From JAHEEL01 sp942491345 (lineage in GTDB: Bacteria > Actinomycetota > Acidimicrobiia > Spongiisociales > UBA5794), in the NCBI GenBank assembly GCA_942491345.1, contig CALOAN010000011.1, positions 310,001 through 374,000 on the forward strand: 64,000 nucleotides of DNA, written 5' to 3'. Shown here in pieces: positions 59,961 to 64,000 of this stretch (position 1 is its first letter; every line of letters begins with the position of its first letter). The notes beneath the pieces are model-generated. The model was not told where the DNA came from, ran no database searches, and saw only the letters and a program-made list of their open reading frames with translations. The translations under genes and the position numbers were made by a program.

Positions 59961-60430
59961 GCGTTACGCTCCTTCATGGCGGCCGCGACACTCGCCGGGA
60001 CGAGCGCGTCGATCGCCCCGCCGAGACGGGACACCTCTTTGACCAGCGAAGACGATAGATACCCGTACTCGGGTTTGGTCGCCACAAATAGCGTGACGAT
60101 CCCGGACAGATGACGATTCATCTGCGACATCTGGAACTCGTAGTCGAAATCAGTCATGGCTCTGAGGCCCTTCACGACAACGTCGGCTCCGGCCTGTTCT
60201 GCATAGTCGACGAGCAATCCGCCGAACGACCCAACCCGGACGTTTTCCCATTGCGAGCAGAGACCGGTGAGCATTTCGATGCGCTCAGCTTCGTTGAAGA
60301 GTGGGGACTTGGACGGATTGCGGATCACGCCAACGATCACCTCGTCGAAAATGCCGACGCAGCGCTCAATGACGTCGAGGTGCCCGTTCGTCGGCGGGTC
60401 AAAACTGCCGGGGACAAGCGCCGCGGTCAC
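59957..60430 (-). CDS. coaD: Phosphopantetheine adenylyltransferase
   Basis: The 157-residue enzyme performs the penultimate step of CoA synthesis. The nucleotidyl-transferase signature is G-S-F-D-P-P-T-N-G-H-L-D-V-I and the late motif is Y-L-S-S-S-L-V-K-E-V. The substrate-binding V-K-G-L-R-A-M-T-D-F-D-Y-E is also conserved. GTG at 60430 overlaps the rsmD stop (GTGA). Confidence 0.95.
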   Translation of the reverse strand: MTAALVPGSFDPPTNGHLDVIERCVGIFDEVIVGVIRNPSKSPLFNEAERIEMLTGLCSQWENVRVGSFGGLLVDYAEQAGADVVVKGLRAMTDFDYEFQMSQMNRHLSGIVTLFVATKPEYGYLSSSLVKEVSRLGGAIDALVPASVAAAMKERNA

Positions 60431-60963
60431 GGTTGCTCCTTCTCGAGGATCCAGATCTCACTGTCACCGTACCGTCGCCGGCCGGTGCACTGCAGATTAT
60501 CGGACTCCGGCGCTCTTCCCCCCGCTCGGCGGTGCACGATGACGCGCCCGTCCTTGGAGAGGCGGTCCTCGAGGAGCGCGAGGATCCGTTCCACTCGTTC
60601 GGCGTCGAACGCGTACGGGGGATCGACGAACACGAGGGTGTAGGTGCGGTCATCCTGCTGGAGGAATCGCTCGACGTCGGCGTTGACCACGGCCCCCCCG
60701 AGGCCAACCGACGCAACATTGTCGGCCAGGACCGCGATCGCTCCGCGGTTGCTCTCCACGAAGACGACCGATTCAGCCCCACGGCTCAGCGCCTCGAGAC
60801 CGAGCGAGCCACTCCCCGCAAAGAGGTCGAGCACCAGACTGCCGGGCACGAACGGCTGGAGCGACGAGAACACAGCCTCTTTCGCCCGTCCCGTGAAGGG
60901 GCGGGTGCCGGCTCGGGGCGCAGCGAGGCGGCGGCCTTTGGCTTCACCGGCGATGATCCGCAT
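60427..60963 (-). CDS. rsmD: 16S rRNA (guanine966-N2)-methyltransferase RsmD
   Basis: The 178-residue product begins MRIIAGEAKGRRLAAPRAGT with the family's R-P-F-T-G-R-A-K-E-A-V-F. The SAM site is L-D-L-F-A-G-S-G-S-L-G-L-E-A and the catalytic tetrad V-D-P-P-Y. Two other starts (60972, 60975) lie just upstream but almost on top of the AAAGGAG site, so 60963 is preferred. Confidence 0.93.
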   Translation of the reverse strand: MRIIAGEAKGRRLAAPRAGTRPFTGRAKEAVFSSLQPFVPGSLVLDLFAGSGSLGLEALSRGAESVVFVESNRGAIAVLADNVASVGLGGAVVNADVERFLQQDDRTYTLVFVDPPYAFDAERVERILALLEDRLSKDGRVIVHRRAGGRAPESDNLQCTGRRRYGDSEIWILEKEQP

Positions 60964-60987
60964 CTGCGCCATCACTCCTTTCGGGAT

Positions 60988-63213
60988 TCAGCTCCGCTCG
61001 AGCCATTCTGCATCCTCACCGAGCAGGGCGTGCACCTCTTCGGCCAGCTCCGGATGCTCGCTGAGGTCGGGATCGTTCTGAACGAGGGCGAACGCCTCGC
61101 GACGCGCGGCAATCAGCGAATCGACATCCCGGAGCAGATCGGCGAGCCGCAGATCGGTCATACCCGACTGACGAGCCCCGAACACCGTGCCCTGTCCGCG
61201 AATGCGCATGTCTTCTTCGGCAAGTCGGAACCCATCGGTGGTAGCAACCATGGCCGCGATCCGCTCTTCCCCGTCTTTCGTCTTGGGTTCGGCGACGAGG
61301 AGGCACGTTGCGGAATCGGCCCCGCGGCCCACGCGACCCCGCAACTGGTGGAGTTGGCTGAGGCCGAAACGGTCCGCATCCTCGATCACCATCACTGTGG
61401 CATTCGGAACATCGATTCCGACCTCGATGACGGTTGTCGCGACAAGGATGTCGAGATCACCGGCCCGGAATCGGTGCATGACATCGTCCTTCTCGGCAGG
61501 ACGCATCTGACCGTGGAGGAGACCGAGGCGAAGGCCGGGGTAGACGGACCTCAGCCGCTCGTACTCAGCGGACGCCGACTTCGCTTCCATCTTCGTCGAG
61601 TCTTCAACGAGGGGGCACACGACGAATGCCTGGCGCCCTTCCGCTGCCTCGCTCCGCACCAGGTCGTACACCGCCGCGAGCGATTCCGTGTCCTTGTGCA
61701 CGTGGCGAGTCTCGACCGGTAGACGACCGGGTGGGAGCTCGTCGAGGACCGACACGTCCAGGTCGCCGTACAAGGTCATCGAAAGCGTCCTCGGGATCGG
61801 CGTTGCCGTCATGATCAGGAGATCCGGATCGTGATCGGATGCTTTGTCTCTCAACATCACCCGTTGGTGCACGCCGAATCGGTGCTGCTCGTCGACAACC
61901 GCGATGCCGAGGCGTCCAAAGTGCACACCTTCCTGTATCAAAGCATGGGTGCCGATCACGATGTCGACCACGCCGTCTGCGATCCAACTGATCACGGTCC
62001 CTCGATCGGCGGTGCCGCCGAAGTTCGTGATGGAGCGGTTCGCGGTCAGGAGAGCGACGCGCACATCAGCGTCTCCGTCGCGGGCGAACAGGTTGCCGGT
62101 GCCGGAGGCACCCGGACCGCCGCCTGGTGCGAGTCCTGCAGAGTCGAGGGCGTCCACGGTAGACAGGTAGTGCTGCTCGGCGAGTACCTCGGTCGGCGCC
62201 ATGATTGCGCCCTGGTAGCCCCCCTGAACAGCCACGAGCAGCGTGGCCAGCGCAACCACCGTCTTGCCGGAGCCCACCTCGCCTTGCAGCAGCCGATGCA
62301 TCGGGTGTCGTCCCGCCAGATCGCTCCGTATCTCTCGGATCACACGGTCCTGCGCACCGGTCAACCGGAACGGCAGCGCAGCGAGGAACTGATCCACGAT
62401 GGGGCCATCGAGCGTATGGGTGGCACCCTTGGCCTCACGCCCTTGGCGCTGCTTGCGCATGGCGAGAGCGACCTGGATCCTGAAGAGCTCGTCGAAGATG
62501 AGTCGCTCACGAGCACGATCCGCCGCAGCCTGATCATCCGGAAAATGGATCGTCGCAATCGACTGGTCGCGGCCGATGAGGCCGAGGCGGCTCAAGATGT
62601 CGGGAGGCACCACCTCGGAGATCGGCCGCGAACGCCGCAGGGCGTTGGCCACCGCCTCTCGGATCTTCATCGGCTTCATCCCGCCGACGCTTGGGTGGAC
62701 CGGCACAACTCGCCCCGTCACCAGTGGGTCCTCCTGATCGAGGCGGTCCAGATCGGGAGCTTTCATCTGGAGGCGGCCGCGGAACAGCTCTGCTTTCCCC
62801 GAGACCGCTACCTCCTCGCCCTTTTCCAGCTTGAGGTACGGGTTGAACCAGACCGCATGCAACGTGCTCGTGCCGTCACCGATGGTCGCTTCGACCATCG
62901 TTCGGTTCTTCGAGATTCGCCTTCGCGAGACACTCTGGACTACGCCGCCGACGGTGACCTCCTCGCCGAGCGGTACGGACGTCAAATCGAAGAGCTGCGA
63001 CCGATCGAGGTAGCGACGGGGCGCATGCAGCAGCAATTGAGCCACCGAGGCGATACCTGCGTCGGTCAGTCGCTTCGCCCTGCGGGCGCCGATGTCCTTG
63101 ACCGCGCTGATCGGGATGTTGTTGAGATACGCGAGGCTTCGGCCCCTCGCCGGTACGTCGTTCGATGTCACGGAACCATGATGGTCTGTATCGGTTCGAA
63201 GGTCGTTGTTCAC
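60988..63213 (-). CDS. recG: ATP-dependent DNA helicase RecG
   Basis: The 741-residue helicase remodels stalled forks and Holliday junctions. An N-terminal wedge/OB domain (V-A-Q-L-L-L-H-A-P-R-R-Y-L-D) is followed by Walker A Q-G-E-V-G-S-G-K-T-V-V and the characteristic D-E-Q-H-R-F-G-V in motif II. Motif III is T-A-T-P-I-P-R-T, and motif VI is Q-L-R-G-R-V-G-R-G. Its 3' end is 25 bases upstream of rsmD. Confidence 0.95.
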   Translation of the reverse strand: MNNDLRTDTDHHGSVTSNDVPARGRSLAYLNNIPISAVKDIGARRAKRLTDAGIASVAQLLLHAPRRYLDRSQLFDLTSVPLGEEVTVGGVVQSVSRRRISKNRTMVEATIGDGTSTLHAVWFNPYLKLEKGEEVAVSGKAELFRGRLQMKAPDLDRLDQEDPLVTGRVVPVHPSVGGMKPMKIREAVANALRRSRPISEVVPPDILSRLGLIGRDQSIATIHFPDDQAAADRARERLIFDELFRIQVALAMRKQRQGREAKGATHTLDGPIVDQFLAALPFRLTGAQDRVIREIRSDLAGRHPMHRLLQGEVGSGKTVVALATLLVAVQGGYQGAIMAPTEVLAEQHYLSTVDALDSAGLAPGGGPGASGTGNLFARDGDADVRVALLTANRSITNFGGTADRGTVISWIADGVVDIVIGTHALIQEGVHFGRLGIAVVDEQHRFGVHQRVMLRDKASDHDPDLLIMTATPIPRTLSMTLYGDLDVSVLDELPPGRLPVETRHVHKDTESLAAVYDLVRSEAAEGRQAFVVCPLVEDSTKMEAKSASAEYERLRSVYPGLRLGLLHGQMRPAEKDDVMHRFRAGDLDILVATTVIEVGIDVPNATVMVIEDADRFGLSQLHQLRGRVGRGADSATCLLVAEPKTKDGEERIAAMVATTDGFRLAEEDMRIRGQGTVFGARQSGMTDLRLADLLRDVDSLIAARREAFALVQNDPDLSEHPELAEEVHALLGEDAEWLERS

Positions 63214-63257
63214 CTGACCCTGCTAGCCTCCCGGATCACCTCAGGAGGTCCTCCCAC

Positions 63258-63446
63258 ATGTCATACCGGTGTGAAGTCTGCGGCAAGGAGCCGTGGTTCG
63301 GCAAGCAAGTGAGCTTCTCGCACAAACGTTCCAGCCGCCGGTGGCTCCCAAACATCCAGCGCGTCCGAGTGAAGCACGGCAGCAACTCCCGCCGCATTCG
63401 CGTGTGCACCTCGTGCATCAAGGCCGGCAAAGTAGAGAAGGTCTAG
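63258..63446 (+). CDS. rpmB: 50S ribosomal protein L28
   Basis: The 62-residue product begins MSYRCEVCGKEPWFGKQVSF and has zinc-type C-x-x-C pairs (C-E-V-C and C-T-S-C), S-H-x-x-S-x-R-R-W-x-P-N-I-Q and R-R-I-R-V-C. ATG at 63258 is preceded by AGGAGGT. It is transcribed away from recG. Confidence 0.95.
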   Translation: MSYRCEVCGKEPWFGKQVSFSHKRSSRRWLPNIQRVRVKHGSNSRRIRVCTSCIKAGKVEKV

Positions 63447-63449
63447 CTC

Positions 63450-63662
63450 GTGCAGGGGGTCGTCAAGGTCTACGACCCTCGATCCGGGGTCGGTGTCATC
63501 GTCCGTGACGACGACCGTTCCGAGGTCTATCTCCGCCCGGGTTCGCTCGAAGGTTCAATGTTCCGCATGCTCCGTCAGGGACAACGCGTGATCTTCGATA
63601 CCGACGAAGACAATGGACGCCTGTTCGCTCGCGATCTTCGATTCGGCGCTGACGGCTACTAA
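63450..63662 (+). CDS. Cold-shock-domain-like small protein
   Basis: The 70-residue product starts V(M)QGVVKVYDPRSGVGVIVRD, matching the G-x-V-K-x-x-x-x-x-x-G-x-G-x-I strand pattern of the cold-shock domain. The aromatic RNP1/RNP2 residues are largely missing (Y-D-P-R-S-G-V-G-V instead of F-x-x-x-x-G-F-G-F), so nucleic-acid binding may be weakened. It starts 3 bases after rpmB. Confidence 0.7.
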   Translation: MQGVVKVYDPRSGVGVIVRDDDRSEVYLRPGSLEGSMFRMLRQGQRVIFDTDEDNGRLFARDLRFGADGY

Positions 63663-63709
63663 GCCTGCCACTGCTCCGGTACACTGACCTCCCAGAGCGA
63701 GGAGGAACC

Positions 63710-63943
63710 TTGGTCCGAGCATACGTCCTGATTCAGACCGACACCGGCAGAGCTGCCGATGTCGCAGGGGGCATCCGAGGATTGCCCGGTGTCATCTCCA
63801 CCGAGGCGGTCACGGGCCCGTACGACGTCGTCGTGTTCGTTGAGGCTGAAGATGTCGATGCCCTCGGTCAGCTCGTCGTCACAGCGGTCCAACCGGTTGA
63901 CGGCATCGTCCGTACATTGACCTGCCCGGTCATCAGGATCTAG
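63710..63943 (+). CDS. Lrp/AsnC-type ligand-binding (RAM) domain protein
   Basis: The 77-residue product starts at TTG 63710, 3 bases after GGAGGAACC. It begins M(L)VRAYVLIQTDTGRAADVA and matches stand-alone RAM domains of the Lrp/AsnC family (V-x-x-A-x-x-V-T-G-P-Y-D-V-V-V-F-V). There is no DNA-binding domain, so it may act as a small sensor or partner of a full-length regulator. Confidence 0.85.
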   Translation: MVRAYVLIQTDTGRAADVAGGIRGLPGVISTEAVTGPYDVVVFVEAEDVDALGQLVVTAVQPVDGIVRTLTCPVIRI

Positions 63944-63964
63944 CGCCACCAGCCGACCCGCCGG

Positions 63965-64000
63965 TCAGCCCACCGTCGCGAGACTCACGAGTTCGTTGCA
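63965..64000 (-). CDS. Possible C-terminal end of a gene entering from the right edge
   Basis: The minus strand reads C-N-E-L-V-S-L-A-T-V-G and then TGA at 63967-63965. Only 11 residues are visible, too few to identify a family. It may be a chance frame. Confidence 0.2.
   Translation of the reverse strand, partial: CNELVSLATVG

Noticed and set aside
63944..64000. End of the window considered as a tRNA
   Set aside because: No acceptor stem, T-loop consensus or cloverleaf pairing is visible.

Overview
The window is a high-GC chromosomal segment from an actinobacterium, most likely a member or relative of class Acidimicrobiia. The evidence is the conserved gene order read right to left on the minus strand: recG-rsmD-coaD-sepIVA-like-DUF177-rpmF-plsX-rnc-smc-ftsY, then ffh-rpsP-khpA-rimM, then trmD-rplS-alkA-lepB-DUF2469-yraN, then comM-dprA, then xerC-whiG-rpsB-tsf. 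DUF2469, a WhiG-type sigma factor, F420 biosynthesis genes (cofG/cofH), a fused acyl-CoA mutase (IcmF) and a DUF222/HNH gene all fit this group. Species cannot be read from the sequence.

This backbone is interrupted by accessory blocks. (1) 2.9-18.06 kb, between xerC and dprA: a MerR regulator with its own operator, a terpene-cyclase-fold protein, two SnoaL-like proteins, membrane and secreted proteins, a GerW/YtfJ-like pair, a guanylate-kinase-like ATPase, two tandem secreted beta-propeller/FG-GAP proteins, an EF-hand-repeat lipoprotein, and relics of an integrase and a hydrolase. The 3' end of dprA occurs twice, at 6780-6869 and 18095-18184, in the same orientation. The two copies differ only at synonymous sites and bracket 11.3 kb, which looks like the scar of an integrated element. 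(2) 20.6-23.6 kb: small membrane proteins, a truncated gene, an enoyl-CoA hydratase-family enzyme and three microproteins. (3) 26.9-43.6 kb, between trmD and rimM: an M23 peptidase, an MFS transporter, a cofG-cofH-tetR operon whose CofH carries an unusual N-terminal domain of about 240 residues, an AMIN-like lipoprotein, an ATP-grasp enzyme, a complete IS3-type element, an HNH endonuclease, IcmF, and a divergent PGM1-like ATP-grasp ligase. (4) 46.3-52.26 kb, between ffh and ftsY: a plus-strand chain upp-methyltransferase-ATL-deoA-punA with stop/start overlaps, then etfB-etfA and a convergent cdd, giving a nucleoside-salvage neighbourhood.

Translational coupling by 4-base overlaps (ATGA or GTGA) is pervasive. 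One junction, rplS-alkA, suggests a CTG start. A 14-bp repeat (TCTCGGATCTCAAG) and its inverse occur in three intergenic gaps, each between convergent genes. No CRISPR array, rRNA or tRNA was seen. The right end carries rpmB, a cold-shock-like protein and an AsnC-type ligand-binding protein on the plus strand.
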